A DNA stretch of 64,000 nt from Dipteronia dyeriana (lineage: Eukaryota > Streptophyta > Magnoliopsida > Sapindales > Sapindaceae), in contig CM065298.1 in the NCBI GenBank assembly GCA_032871835.1, positions 110,177,476-110,241,475 on the forward strand. The letters run 5' to 3'. This document shows, piece after piece, positions 24,696 to 39,400 of this stretch. Within the stretch, counting starts at the first letter, position 1. Each line of letters starts with the position of its first letter. The notes below the pieces were generated by a model. It was given only the letters and a program-made list of their open reading frames with translations. It did no database searches and was not told where the DNA came from. The position numbers and the translations under genes are program-made.

Positions 24696-25404
24696 ATGGA
24701 ATTCAAGAAGATCAAGGTGGCCAACCCCATCGTCGAGATGGACGGTCAGTCATTTCCCCCTTTTATTTTATGCATTTATATGCAGGAGCAAGAGAATTAG
24801 AGAATTGGAATCGATCCATCTCCTTTTTTTTTTTTTTAATATACGCAGGAGATGAAATGACTCGAGTTATTTGGAAATCCATCAAAGATAAGGTATTTTT
24901 TTTTTTTTATATAAAAGATATTTCTTTGATTCAATTTGCGTCATCTAATATTCTAATGATCTTGTGTCAGCTTATTTTTCCGTTTCTGGAGTTGGATATC
25001 AAGTATTTTGACCTTGGCCTTCCCAATCGTGATGCTACTGATGATCAAGTTACTATCCAAAGCGCTCAAGCTACTCTCAAGTATGTCCATGTTCATTTTA
25101 TCAACTTACGTACTCACTCTTGTTTTCATAATTCTGTGTCAAGCTTTTGTCTTTGTGATTCTAGGTATAATGTAGCAATTAAGTGTGCAACTATAACTCC
25201 AGGTATACATTCCCTACATGTTTTAACTATTTGGCTTATTAGTTACTAGTCAACATTGACAAAGTTGCATATATTTTGGTTTGGTTTCCAAATTCCAATA
25301 TAGATGAAGCTCGGGTCAAGGAGTTTAACTTGAAAAAAATGTGGAAGAGTCCAAATGGTACCATTCGAAACATCTTAAATGGTCAGTAACCCTTCGACCC
25401 ACCC
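24696..25404 (+). pseudogene. Truncated NADP-isocitrate dehydrogenase copy (exons 1-5 only)
   Basis: Exons 24696-24744, 24849-24892, 24971-25080, 25165-25202 and 25304-25381 match the first five exons of the intact gene at 29085 and encode about 106 residues (start MEFKKIKVANPIVEMDG). Splice sites and frame are intact, and the 670 bp upstream are also duplicated, so it probably still has a working promoter. At 25405 the intron runs into kinase exon 3 in antisense. All catalytic parts of ICDH are missing, so no enzyme can be made. One substitution changes Glu4 of the intact copy to Lys here. Confidence 0.93.
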
Positions 25405-27099
25405 AAGGCCCGAAATCTGATTTAGATTTTCGATTCTTCTTAGAAGGCAAAATGCGCGGGAAAAATGTTGACGGTTGCATACAACCATGGACTGCAAGCT
25501 CATCATTTAAAATCCCACCACCTCCACCGCTACCATTGTTTACATGAACAGATGAAGATTTCACTAGTGTTGGACTGACAGAACAACGAAGCGATAAGTC
25601 AAAATCCGAAAGCATGATATGACCCTCATCTCTTACTAGCACGTTCTCTGGCTTCAAATCTCTATATACAATGCCTAGCATGTGCAGATACTCAAGTGCT
25701 AACAACACCTCTGATGCATAAAACCTGTTCAACACAACAAAATCGGATTCTTATAATTAAGTTCAATATCCAAAATGTGTTCACTAAGTAACAGTCCTGT
25801 GGACTGTAGAATTTATACCTATTTTATGTATCGGTGCATGAAAAAACTATTGAGGAGGAACATGGTGGCACTCTATGAATTCTATTTATTGAGGACTGTA
25901 GATTTGTTTGATGAGGTCACTCTTTTTTATTGAATGTACACTGTACAGAAGCAACCTAACTTATAACTGAACTGTTGCAGGCTGAAATTCGATAAGATCC
26001 AATTATTCAATGGTACATTTTATGTGTATTTGTAATTATTTAAACAAGTTGCTTAATTCTTGTATTTTCCACTCCAGGAACAGTTTCTTCTGTTTATGGT
26101 GCCAAGTTTAATTGCCAATGCAACAGTAGTAAAGTTCACATATATATATCAGCATACAAGTAATGTTGTTGCAAGCTATATATATAAGAGAAAAGAAAGT
26201 AACCTTGCAGCCTCCTCTGAAAAGTACTTGTGCTGTTGCTTCTGTCGAAGAGAATGGAGATTGCCTCCACTGCAGAATTCCATGATCAAGCAATAGAACT
26301 TATCAGTCTCAAAGTAAGAATATAGAGTCGGCAAAAATGGGTGGTCAAGAAGTCCAAGAATTTCCTTTTCTGTCTGTGCTCTCAACAACTTATTTCTACT
26401 TGCAAGAGAAGCTTTGTCCATCACTTTCATAGCAAAGTGTGCAGTGGTTCCTCTGAGTTCAACAAGATACACACTACCAATGTCTCCATAGCCAAGGCGC
26501 TTCAGAAGCCGGAAATTGCTCAGACCAATTGAACATTTAGAGTTCATCACATTAATGGCCTCCCATCGTACATCACCACCGGTGTGAGGCCTAAGAGGTG
26601 CAGTGGTGCTCTCTAAGCTGTCGCTACGACTGCTATTTCCACTTGCTTGTCCATGATTGGTCATTGAATTGATGGTAGCACCCGTAGATGGTTCCGAACT
26701 TGGTGGCTTTTTGCGTTGATTGGAGATTGGCTTGTTAAGAGGATCCATCTTTTTGGGATCAAAGTGAGGGTTACATATAACATTTTCATCAATCTTGGAA
26801 ATACTATGTTTAAATTCTGACTTTCTTGGTGAACCATGAGCTGAATTAGCAGTCATAAGTTTAGCTTTGCGATCCCCGTCTTTCTTGGGGTGAGGCAGTG
26901 TTGATTCCCCTGAATCCACCATCTTTTGGGACTCACATGGTGCTTCTTCTGATGTTTTGTAGCTCAACTGCATCAAATGATCAACACATCTCACATTACT
27001 TTTCGATCAACTAGGAATATGAAATGTGTTTGTAATTAAGAAAGCAGAGTTACGTACCTCGGAGGAGTCGGGCATAACGTTGATCGGGTTTGATGACAT
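25324..27099 (-). pseudogene. Truncated D6PK-like kinase copy with chimeric tail
   Basis: Exons 27058-27099 and 26204-26967 are complete, and exon 3 survives only as 25405-25724. The protein would match the intact kinase through residue 375 (SKSDFG), then read across the junction into antisense ICDH sequence as [11 protein letters not shown] and stop near 25325. It keeps the disordered tail, the glycine loop, the catalytic Lys, YRDLKPEN and DFD. It lacks the activation loop, APE and the rest of the C-lobe, so it cannot be an active kinase. The promoter region is duplicated too. Intron 2 has a 15-bp deletion relative to the parent. Confidence 0.93.
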
Positions 27100-28142
27100 C
27101 AATGGGAGGAACACAAGAAAACACCCCTCAATAACAACGAATATTCCTAATCAAAGTTGAAATGGGACATGCATTAGCTAGCAATAGCATGCAGTCTAGA
27201 TCAGTCACTTGTTCTACAAAATTCAAAATGCAACTCCTATCAACTCGATCAAGAGGTGTAATTGCAATGCATATATGATATGTGTGTGCATGCCATGATT
27301 GGTGTGTATTGAAATGGACGGCACGTCGTGTATTGAAATGAAAAGATACACAAAGATCATAACAGCAACAAAGTTGGTAGTAATATTCAAAGATCGACTC
27401 CAGTTTCATTGGAAAATTCTTGTTAACCAAACAATTAAAACATCATTCATACATGATATCATAAAAAAGAAAAACAAGTACTGGGGAATGCAGAACAAAC
27501 CAGGACGTGGGTTTGATTGAGATAAAGAGATTCATGAAAATCAATGGGAATGAGTTTGAGTAATATTATTGTTGACTTTGTTGATGGGGATTGGGAAGAC
27601 AGATTGGTGGAACAAATAAGAAAATGAAAAAGAGACCAGGGATTGTTTGTATTGTAATTGGTTTACAACAAACAACGTGGAGGTGGAGAAACGGTCTCAG
27701 CTATCAAGACGGGTGGTCACTGGTCAAGTCATGAGTGGATCACCGCTTTATCCTCCCAAATATCGTCAATATATGATTTTTTTTTCATCTTTAAAACTTG
27801 GCCTGCAATGCAACTTCACCCTATCCATCCATTTTTTTGTAACTTTTTTTTTTACAAAAAAAAACTTTATATATAAAGCATCCATTCCTGTCTATACATC
27901 TATGGTCCCAATAACGTTATCAAATTTTATTACGATATTTGATTGATATACGGACAGTTAAACACTTTAAAACTATAAAGTAACTAGTTATTACTTTTAA
28001 GTTTTTTTTTTATTATATTTTTTAAAATTTATTATAAAAATGTAATAATCTAATCTAATTTAATTTAATTTAAATAATTTTAAATAATAATTAGATAAGA
28101 ATTATACATATCCATATAATAATCTTCTGTCATTTAAATAAA
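27100..28142. other. 5' flank of truncated kinase copy, then AT-rich DNA
   Basis: This copies the region right of the intact kinase (17755-about 18795), with small indels in the homopolymer and AT-rich part near 27845-27945. No independent gene is seen. Confidence 0.55.
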
Positions 28143-28294
28143 TTGAGGGGTACAAGAACATATTTGGTCTGTATTATAATAAATACATGTATTACATATT
28201 TGTTTAGTTTTGAGCAGTGGTGATTGGTTATGACTGTTGAGAGTTAACTATAGTATCATCTATGGGTTTGACTGTTATTACTTTTGTGGTGCAG

Positions 28295-28414
28295 GTGAGG
28301 GAGATAAGTCGAGTTTTTGAGTTGGTGAATGAAGAATTAAGTTATGTGGTTGAAATGGGTACCAATCTTACGAGTCTTTAACTACATCTAAGAGCTACGC
28401 TCCGGAAACTGTGA
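28295..28414 (+). pseudogene. Relic nitrobindin exon 4
   Basis: This is an orphan copy of the last nitrobindin exon with its intron acceptor. A C-to-T change turns the Gln codon just before the heme-ligand region into TAA (28379-28381), so even if spliced it would end before [10 protein letters not shown]. Exons 1-3 are absent upstream. It lies about 670 bp before the intact ICDH start and may now be part of that gene's upstream region. Confidence 0.88.
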
Positions 28415-28965
28415 ATACATGTCTTGCTGATATATAGTTTGTATGACTCTTTCCTGACCCTGAGTGGGTAAAATTGATGTTAATTCATTTACCCTTGAGC
28501 ACAAAAAGAGTGCTTTTCATCAAGTTAGACAATTATTTGTGTAAAAGCGATTGATAATTAAGTAGTTAAAACTCTGTTGTTGAATTATGAATTATGAATT
28601 ATGATGGCTTTGTGTTCGTGTATGATTGCTGCACACCTGGCTGCAAGCAAAGCATAGTGTAAAGTAGAAACAAAGTTTTGTAAATAATCTTCAACTTGGG
28701 TTGGGGGTACAAATTTTGGTTAAATATCATAAAAAAACCAAAAAGGAGTTTAACAATGGGACCTATAAAAGAAAAGAAAAAGTGAGAAAAATTAAATACA
28801 AGGACTATGTGCATCAAGAATCAAGATGATGAAGTGAACAAGTGGGAATCGGAAATGCTGACGCCAAGTATCAATCTTTCGAATGTTTTGTTCATTTCTG
28901 ATCGAGTTTGCTACCTAAAAGTTCCAACTAGTTTTTGTTTTGTCGTGTAGTGTCCCGTAAAACGC

Positions 28966-28971
28966 CACGTG
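28966..28971 (+). promoter_or_regulatory. G-box upstream of intact ICDH
   Basis: CACGTG within ACGCCACGTGTCAGTCC, about 115 bp before the start codon. It is also present before the truncated copy (24577-24582). G-boxes bind bZIP and bHLH factors; function here is inferred from position only. Confidence 0.5.
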
Positions 28972-29084
28972 TCAGTCCGTGTTTTTGGGCTCCTTTGAAA
29001 TACAAATATTAATAATTAATGTTGTATATTAACCTGAAACAGATATTGAAAAGAACATATCATCATCGAAGCAGAAGCAGAGAA

Positions 29085-32033
<2,949 letters not shown>

Positions 32034-33640
32034 AATCCTGACTACACAACAGTTTGGTTCAACTCATGTATGGTATTAACTTGTAAATACATTTACACTA
32101 ATGCTTTATTTTCTCTATTTTCTTGTTTTTTCACTTGTCAACTCCTTTTGATGATAAATAATGGATTGGTGGGAAAAGAGTTTGATTTTTTTGGGTAAAT
32201 TAATGAGAAATTATTAGATTCATTGGCTGTGACAAACTGATGCCAAAAGTAAAATCTTAGTTATGGATATTCTTTTTATTAAGAAACTTGTAAATATGGA
32301 ATCCTTAGTTTGAGGTTCTGTTCTGTGCATTAATGCTATGAATAACGTGTACAACAGCTGCCATTTTCGAGGCAATATAAATTAGAAATGTTGAGTAGGT
32401 TAGAAATGGCGTGGTTGTCGTTGAGGTGACACGTCCTTCTGAAGGGTTATATAGAATTCATTTGTCTTTATTTCATATATTTTACGCATACATAATGATA
32501 TGGAAGGCAAGAATAGGAGTGCAGTGCCAAGTTTCCAGTTGTTGGGACATGTCCTGTCACCGGAAACTATTGAAGATGCTTGATTTTTGAACATCTGGAT
32601 AAAAATTTAGCTTCCTTGTCTTGCATGCTTGCTTGTCCATAGGTTAGAGGAAGTCATAAAAGGCAGGGTTATTTTTTCTCTCTTACTAATGGTAGCCTAG
32701 ATTTTCCAAAGATTACTGTTGAGGATTGTCTGGCTGATGATGTGCATTGTGAAGTGAGCATTGTATCAGGCGGGTCTATCCAGTAATCTATGACCACTTG
32801 CGAATTGTCAGTTGCATTCTTGTTTGCCCCCACCTGGGATGCAAAATTTTCCTTTGAATGAAAAATAATCTTTTTTGTCTTTATAGTCTTTGTTAGACAT
32901 ATAACCCTTTTTGTCATTTGAAACTTGAAGCTGATTACGGATAGCATTATTGTTTAATTATTGTTGCAGGTGTGGCTAGAAGAATAAGCATCAGATGTAC
33001 TATTGTTGGCCTCAGACTCTCACTGTTAACAATAAAGGAGTAAATGATGTTACTCTCTTGTTCGTTTAGCAACTAGGATGAGTAATTATCTGGCGCATAT
33101 TATCAACTTAATAACATCTGTTGGTGCAGTATCAACATTTGTGATCTTTTATCTTGTATCTTGTATCGAACTAATGTGAGACTATGAGAGAGGTCACAAT
33201 TATCAAACATTCTTTGTATATTAATGAGGAATTTATGTTTATTTACTCTGATTTGTTGAAGTTGAATAAATTGAATGGATTATAAAGCTGTTATGTACCA
33301 AGTACCAACAAAAGGTAAAACAAGCTATTACCTCTCAGAGTCTCGACTGCTTGTGGAGTGGTCCAACCAAAGCAACAAAATCCCAATAACAGCTTCAGAT
33401 TTCCATTACATTTATCAAATAATTAAATGATTAATTAATCAACAGATGGAACATTTATTAAAGGACAAAGTCAACTACATAAGACTGGGCATTGTAGTTT
33501 TGGGCAGATGAAGCGAAGGCTTCGGTGGAATGTGGTGGGACCCACCGGCCTTCAAATAACAAGTGACAAGACGATTACAGTTTACACTTTACAGAGAGAT
33601 AGTAACTAGTAAGGACAGGAAACAAAGGCACAGGGATAAC
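32034..33640. other. ICDH 3' flank and upstream region of the DUF212 gene
   Basis: The first few hundred bases should be the ICDH 3' UTR. An acceptor-like TTGTTGCAG at about 32961-32969 followed by non-coding sequence could belong to a 3' UTR intron, but nothing proves it. No gene, RNA or bounded mobile element is seen. Confidence 0.4.
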
Positions 33641-35235
33641 ATGGACATGGTATTGCAGTGTAGTACATCATCTCCTTATTCTTGTGCTCTGTCGTCCCAC
33701 AAGGCCACCTTGGCCTTTTCAAATCGCAAAAACAAACTCAATCGTTTCAGACACCTGAAAAGAGCCCCTTCTTGTTGTCTTATCAAAGTTGGAGCCGAGG
33801 ATATTGCTGAAATCGTCCATAACAAGGTTGGTCTCTCGGTCTCTCCTCCACTGCTTTAGCAATTGCCAATTTGCCATTGCATTTCCTCATCTGGGTATTA
33901 TAATAAAAATGTAAATGAAGGTGTTGATAGCAGCTGGGGTGTCAGCAGCAATTGGGCAGCTCTCGAAGCCATTCACAGGCTATCTTCTATATGGCAGACA
34001 CTTTGACTTAAAGGCTACCATTCAACCCGGAGGCTTCCCTTCTACTCATTCCTCTGTATGTACTTCAAGCCATTCAAGCCATTCAAGCCTTTGCCTTTTC
34101 TTTTTATTGACCTCTTTGCTTTGTTATTGCTTCATGAATAATAGTCTGTTGTGGCTGCTGCAACTTGTCTTGCCCTTGAAAGGTACTTTTACAAATTAAT
34201 GATGATTTCCCTTAGTAAAGCATCTCCCTTTTGTTTGATTTCTATGTATTGTTTGATTGCAGGGGTTTCTCTGATTCAATTTTTGGCTTAACTGTGGTCT
34301 ATGCTTGCCTTGTCATGTATGACGCCCAGGTATGCTCTTTAGTTACTGTGTTTATTTATTAATGTCTTTTCAAAACTTTCTCAGTGATCCATTTTTCAAT
34401 CTGACCTTGAATATCAATCCCATGTCAATACATGGTAGCATAGACTAGTTTAGCAAGGCTACCAAAGGGGCTAATTTTGCTCATTGTTACCTCTTCTTTT
34501 CCAATCCCTCAAGCTTCTCATACTTCATCTCCACATTTTCCATGACTGAATTCTATTTAGTTCACTTAGATTTTTGTAGATTTCCTTGTCTACGTGAGAA
34601 ACATAAAGTAAAAGACTGTATTTTGCTAATTCCCACATATCAAACTCTAGTTGGTAAATGATCTTTGATTGAACTGACTATTTATCCAAAGCTCAAGCAA
34701 GTCATTAGAAATTTTCCATTCACCGGACATACTCCTGATTCATTACCATTAGACACAATTTTGTGAATGAGATTAGTTGTTAATGAAAAGGGCCCCAACA
34801 AATAAGAACAGTATAGATTAGTTCAAGTTATAACAGCAGCTGAATTAATCGAAAGCATGTATCTGTTGAGCATTAATAGGCATATAAAAGTAACTGCATT
34901 GATAGATTTTGATTAGTCAATTAATAGGATAACATGGTTTGACAGCAAACTTGAAATACTTTTTGCAGGGGGTGAGAAGAGAAGTAGGAATTCATGCAAG
35001 AACACTAAACAGAGTGCTGGTACCCAAGAGCAAGGATGGTGAACAAGGAACAAATATTCCCCCTCTTGTATTAAAATCTTATGAGACAACAAAGAAAAGT
35101 GGGTTGGCAGATGATGATGATAATGAAGAAACAAGTATTGTATTGAAAGAATCAATTGGGCACACTGAGGTTGAAGTAGTAGCTGGTGCCTTATTAGGAT
35201 TCTTTGTTAGCTTGGCTGTGTATGCTATATTTTGA
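33641..35235 (+). CDS. DUF212 / divergent PAP2-family membrane protein (YuiD-like), probably plastidial
   Basis: Exons 33641-33826, 33921-34055, 34145-34182, 34263-34329 and 34969-35235 give 230 residues. The N-terminal about 50 residues are Ser/Arg/Lys-rich with few acids and look like a chloroplast transit peptide. The core has hydrophobic helices (VLIAAGVSAAIGQ, GLTVVYACLVMYDAQGVRR) and the conserved FPSTHSSSVVAAAT, where the His and Ser resemble the acid phosphatase/vanadium haloperoxidase signature. GHTEVEVVAGALLGFF ends the protein. A Lys/Asp/Glu-rich loop (about residues 160-195) is less conserved. An upstream in-frame ATG at 33563 exists, but 33641 gives the more transit-like N-terminus. 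The biochemical activity of this family is not established. Confidence 0.88.
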
Positions 35236-35387
35236 GCCTGTCATTTGTCAATCAATGAATGTATTGGCTTCTGTGACCAACTTGTCTACAATTGCTCCTT
35301 GTAAATGTTAGACACGTAAGTGTATTTGTTTTAGTTGCTGATTCTGGATGGTTCTGTTACTGGATTTGAGATAGACAAGGGAGCTGG

Positions 35388-35462
35388 ACGTGGCATGTGT
35401 CATGGTGCATGAACGACACGTGGAGTTGCTGATTGAAACGTGGCATATTTGGTGTATAAAAA
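35388..35462 (+). promoter_or_regulatory. Seed/ABA-type promoter: ABRE cluster, RY element and TATA box
   Basis: ACGTGGC at 35388-35394, TGCATG (RY core) at 35406-35411, CACGTG in ACACGTGGA at 35417-35422, ACGTGGC at 35438-35444 and TATAAAAA at 35455-35462, all within 115 bp of the ATG at 35499. ABREs bind ABI5/AREB bZIPs and RY elements bind B3 factors (ABI3, FUS3). The combination fits expression in maturing seed or under water stress. Confidence 0.8.
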
Positions 35463-35498
35463 GTAGGATCAATCTGTTATTCTTCAGAAAAACTGAAC

Positions 35499-35738
35499 AT
35501 GTCAGGAGCACAAGGAGCACAGCCACCAGGTGCAAGGACGGCAACAACCTACGAGTCAGTGCAAGACTCGGACAGGCCAAAGACAGACCTGCGTTCAAAG
35601 GAAGACGAGCGTGGGATCAAGATTGATAAACTCCAGGACAAGGTCCAAGATGCTGCTGGTCAAGGAGGCCCCGTCTTTGGTGCTGCTAGAAAAGATGATG
35701 ATAACAAGCAGGATATAGGTGCCACCGGCACTGCCTAG
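35499..35738 (+). CDS. Small hydrophilic LEA-like seed maturation protein
   Basis: Single exon, 79 residues, no Cys or Trp and very hydrophilic. It starts MSGAQGAQPPGA, has KTDLRSKEDERG, then DKLQDKVQDAAGQGGPVFGA, and ends DIGATGTA. It resembles a family of small plant proteins annotated as seed maturation or LEA-like; the exact family name is from memory and unverified. Such proteins are disordered and accumulate during desiccation. The ABRE/RY promoter just upstream supports this role. It is convergent with the CTP synthase gene. Confidence 0.8.
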   Translation: MSGAQGAQPPGARTATTYESVQDSDRPKTDLRSKEDERGIKIDKLQDKVQDAAGQGGPVFGAARKDDDNKQDIGATGTA

Positions 35739-36416
35739 CCTCCCTTCCACCGCCACTTGTGTGTTCCTTTTATTACCATCCAATGTTTTTATGTAATCAA
35801 ATAATGGCATGATCCTCTTCTATTTTACTATGGGTTTGATTTCATGTTAGATTCTAACTCAGCTCCCCCAATACAATCAGGATCTCTCTATACAATTCTT
35901 TAGCTTCAGGCACTTGTGCTGCTAGTTTAACAATTATCAAAACTTGATCACGTAAACAGAATATCAGAAAATGAAACGACCGGCACAAATGAAACGACCT
36001 TACTCAAGAGTAAGATATAGAGCGTCTCTAATCCAAATATATTCACCTTTTAAAACATAAAACGACAGAAATAAAGATATAAACATTTGAACTTGCCAAT
36101 CAGCTTGCACTTGTTGGCCTTCCAAATCCAATTCCATTGGGAGCTAAAGCAGTAAAGCATTTGTATACCGGAACTAGTATGTCTTTGTTTGTAACAAAGT
36201 CGATTCTCTTCTTCAAAAACAGCCAAAAATCCTGAGGGTAATGTGGAGGACCATGCTACACTCTCAGGCCCATACAGCTAAAACATATACCTAAGTCCAT
36301 TGCGCACTAAAGCATCTACCCTCACTCAACTGCTGTACAGACATGACCGAAGCCTATAAAAAAAAAGAAAATCCCTCGAAAGTTTGATACCAGAAGAGCA
36401 CAGGCCACTGACATAA
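35739..36416. other. Convergent intergenic region (LEA-like and CTP synthase 3' ends)
   Basis: It should contain both 3' UTRs. No further gene or repeat was seen. Confidence 0.5.
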
Positions 36417-39400
36417 CTAGTAGTGCACACCATTCCCGTTTCGGTTACTATACACCAAATTCAGTGATCCATTGGATGGCTTTATTGCATTTCCGTTTTG
36501 GTGGACTTTCACCGATGCTTTTCCGTTACTCAATAAGCTGCTCGCTTGCCCGCCCTTTAGGACTGTTTCTAGATGCCCGCATGCTGCTGCTATAAGTCCT
36601 GTTACATAACACAGCTTATGATGAGCACTCAAGTACTACTACATGCTTATTCCTTATTCATACATTAAATAATTTCATAGCAGTAAGTATATATTACCTA
36701 AGAAAAGTGCAGAAGGTTTCCCTGGCCAAGACTTGAATTCGGGATGGAACTGAACACCAACAAAGTATGGATGGCTGGGCAGTTCAACAATCTGCATGTA
36801 TAATACAGCAGCAATAAATTTCTAGTGACCAAATATTCTTACAACACCCCCTATCAAAAATATTCCTATAACAGTGAAATTTTGGATTCTTAGAATACCA
36901 TCACCCGATCCTCCCCGGCTCTCATAAGAACTTGAAACTTACCTCCATGCGCCGTCCACTTTCATCTCTGCCAACAAATGATAGACCAGCATTTTCAAGT
37001 TGTGATACCATATCAGGATTGACCTACATAGCACAAGTAACATTATTATTTAGGTAAGAAATCTCACAATTTTGAGAATAATACAATGGACAATGTGGCT
37101 TCACGTGCTCTCTCAGAACAATAATTACCTCGTATCTATGTCGATGCCTCTCATCAACATAGCTTGCATTGCCATACCTATATACAATTCCAAATTATAC
37201 AAGTGTATCTTAAACAAATATATTATCTTGTGGAAATATGATGTTTAAGTACATATGTACAAGTCATAAGTCCTCACAATTTTGCAGATTTGCAGTCAGT
37301 AACCTCAAAATATGTCCTCCTTGATCCTAGGCGCATAGTTCCTCCCATATGAGTTTTTGAACCCTGCCCAAGAGAAAGAACTTTAGCAGATAAAACATAG
37401 AAAGTTCTGTAAAACTCTGCACAGAATTACATACCTCAGGCATAAATATGACACAAGGATTTGAAGTTTTAGGATCAAACTCTGTGCTGTTTGCATCACA
37501 CAAACCAAGAACAGAACGTGCAAACTCAATCACAGCAATTTGCATCCCCAAGCAAATGCCAAGGAATGGTACTTTATTCTCACGAGCATACTTTGCTGCA
37601 AAAATTTTCCCCTGCACCCCTCTGTCACCAAACCCTCCAGGAACAAGAATGCCATCAGCACCCTGCGTTGAAAGTAGTCAGATGACCCAATGGACAAACT
37701 CAAAATATAGTCGATAGAACATCAACTCAAATGTGACGAATTCAAGCCAGTCATTTCATAAAACATAATTACCTTTAAAAGTTCCCATGCCGCTTTATAA
37801 ACATCAGGTGCCTACAAGGTAAAAACAAATCAATACAAATATTTATTGGCAGCATGAAATTTTTAAACCACCGAAAACAATATCTACTTACCTCTTTTGC
37901 GGTAGAATCTTCCAGGTCGCCAGCTGCAACCCATTCTACAATAAGCTTCCGATGACAAGCAACAGAAGCGTGCAAAAGAGCCTATAACAACAACCTAAAA
38001 CATCATAATCTAATTTATAACATTATAACTACTAGAACATACTTGATTCAAAGTCCCAATTCATTTATAAAGTATATATACATAAACTTGAGGGTAATTC
38101 CTTGAGTTAATTGTTGAATACATTTGTATGAAAGGCTCCTTGGAAGGAAGAGAGATAGAGAGAGACTTGTATATTTTAAGATGAATAAATTACAATTAAA
38201 ATTTTGGGGTAAAATTTGAGGAGTCCAAGGAATGAGAGACACATTTTAAAAATTAATAAAAAAACATTTAAATTTTTGGGTTGAGTTTTATGATCCCAAG
38301 ATGTGTATTATTTTACTGAGACCTGGCAAAGTGAATCAAACTTAGCAAAAAGTCACAAGGCTTGCAGTACAAAATGAGAAAGAACCAAGGAAAATGTCAA
38401 GAATGAGGATCATATACTGATCTTGACTCTCTTGAAACACAATAATGGGAAACAAAAGAAAATGGCATCATTAATTGGAAGCTCATAAGCTAGTGCATAA
38501 GTAAAATTATGAGTAGCGTATTAGCATATAGCATTTTGTTAAAGGAATCTTTCAAAAAAAAAAAAAAAAGCAGTTTGTACTGACTGTTAAGGGAAGCATG
38601 ACCAAAACAGCATACAGATATTTGCACATTTTTGAGCAACAAAGCATTCACCTTCAAAACTGAGAGGTAAGCATCTGAAAGACCAGTGTATTTTCCAACC
38701 ATGGCAATTTTAACCTGTTATGTACAAGACAATTAAGATTTAAGAGCATGGTACTTGGAATTATACAGACAACAACAACAAAAAAAAAAAAAAGAGAAAT
38801 ATTGTGTGAAAAACTTAGAGACCCACAGCATCATGCAGCACATCACAAATCTTAGTCCTGGCTTTCCACTCTCCCAAATCAGGTTTCCTGCGAACACTGC
38901 AGATCATAAAAATGTCAATACAATATTGGAAGAGTAAGGACAGATGCTGCTGCATCAAAATTGGTATACAGTCAATACGACAACACCTAAGAGAGCCTAC
39001 ATGAATAGAGAAGGAGGGAGAGATCATGTAATAAATAAAGAGTGAAAGGAACTATACTGCATATGAAAAGTGAGTTTGCAAGACAAACCATTTAAGGTTT
39101 AATACTTTCAAGATAGCTTCATGGGCCTTTTGATCCTATTATTGATCGAGGAAACAGGAAAACAAAAAACAACAAATTATTGAGAATTTCCAGGTTACTA
39201 CAGCTTCAGCCAAAATAGTTTCAGAAGAACTAGAGAAGAACTTACTTTCAGTAGTAGAGGAACGTGCCAAATGTTTGGAACATCATATAGAGTAACAATG
39301 TTTTCAGCCTGTAAATAAATCATCATGCTTAGAAACAGAAACTAATACTTCATAAAGACAATAAGACAAAGGGAAAAAGAATACGGGGTTAACTTTGCAT

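Larger units (their letters stand above)
16045..25404. repeat. Tandem duplication, unit 1 (9,360 bp)
   Basis: The segment starts inside kinase exon 3 at AAGGCCCGAAATCTG and ends inside ICDH intron 5 at CGACCCACCC. The same AAGGCCCGAAATCTG resumes directly at 25405, and the same CGACCCACCC recurs at 29795 where it continues into normal ICDH intron. This defines a head-to-tail duplication. The two copies are nearly identical: exon 2 of the kinase encodes the same residues in both, and only scattered substitutions (such as T16096/C25456) plus a 15-bp intron deletion were seen. The duplication is therefore recent. Confidence 0.93.

Noticed and set aside
24696..25735. ICDH-kinase fusion gene
   Set aside because: The two halves are on opposite strands, so no fusion protein of the two can form; only a short antisense tail is added to the kinase half.
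32400..32947. Minus-strand frames downstream of ICDH
   Set aside because: No family resemblance and no supporting splice structure; likely non-coding flank.
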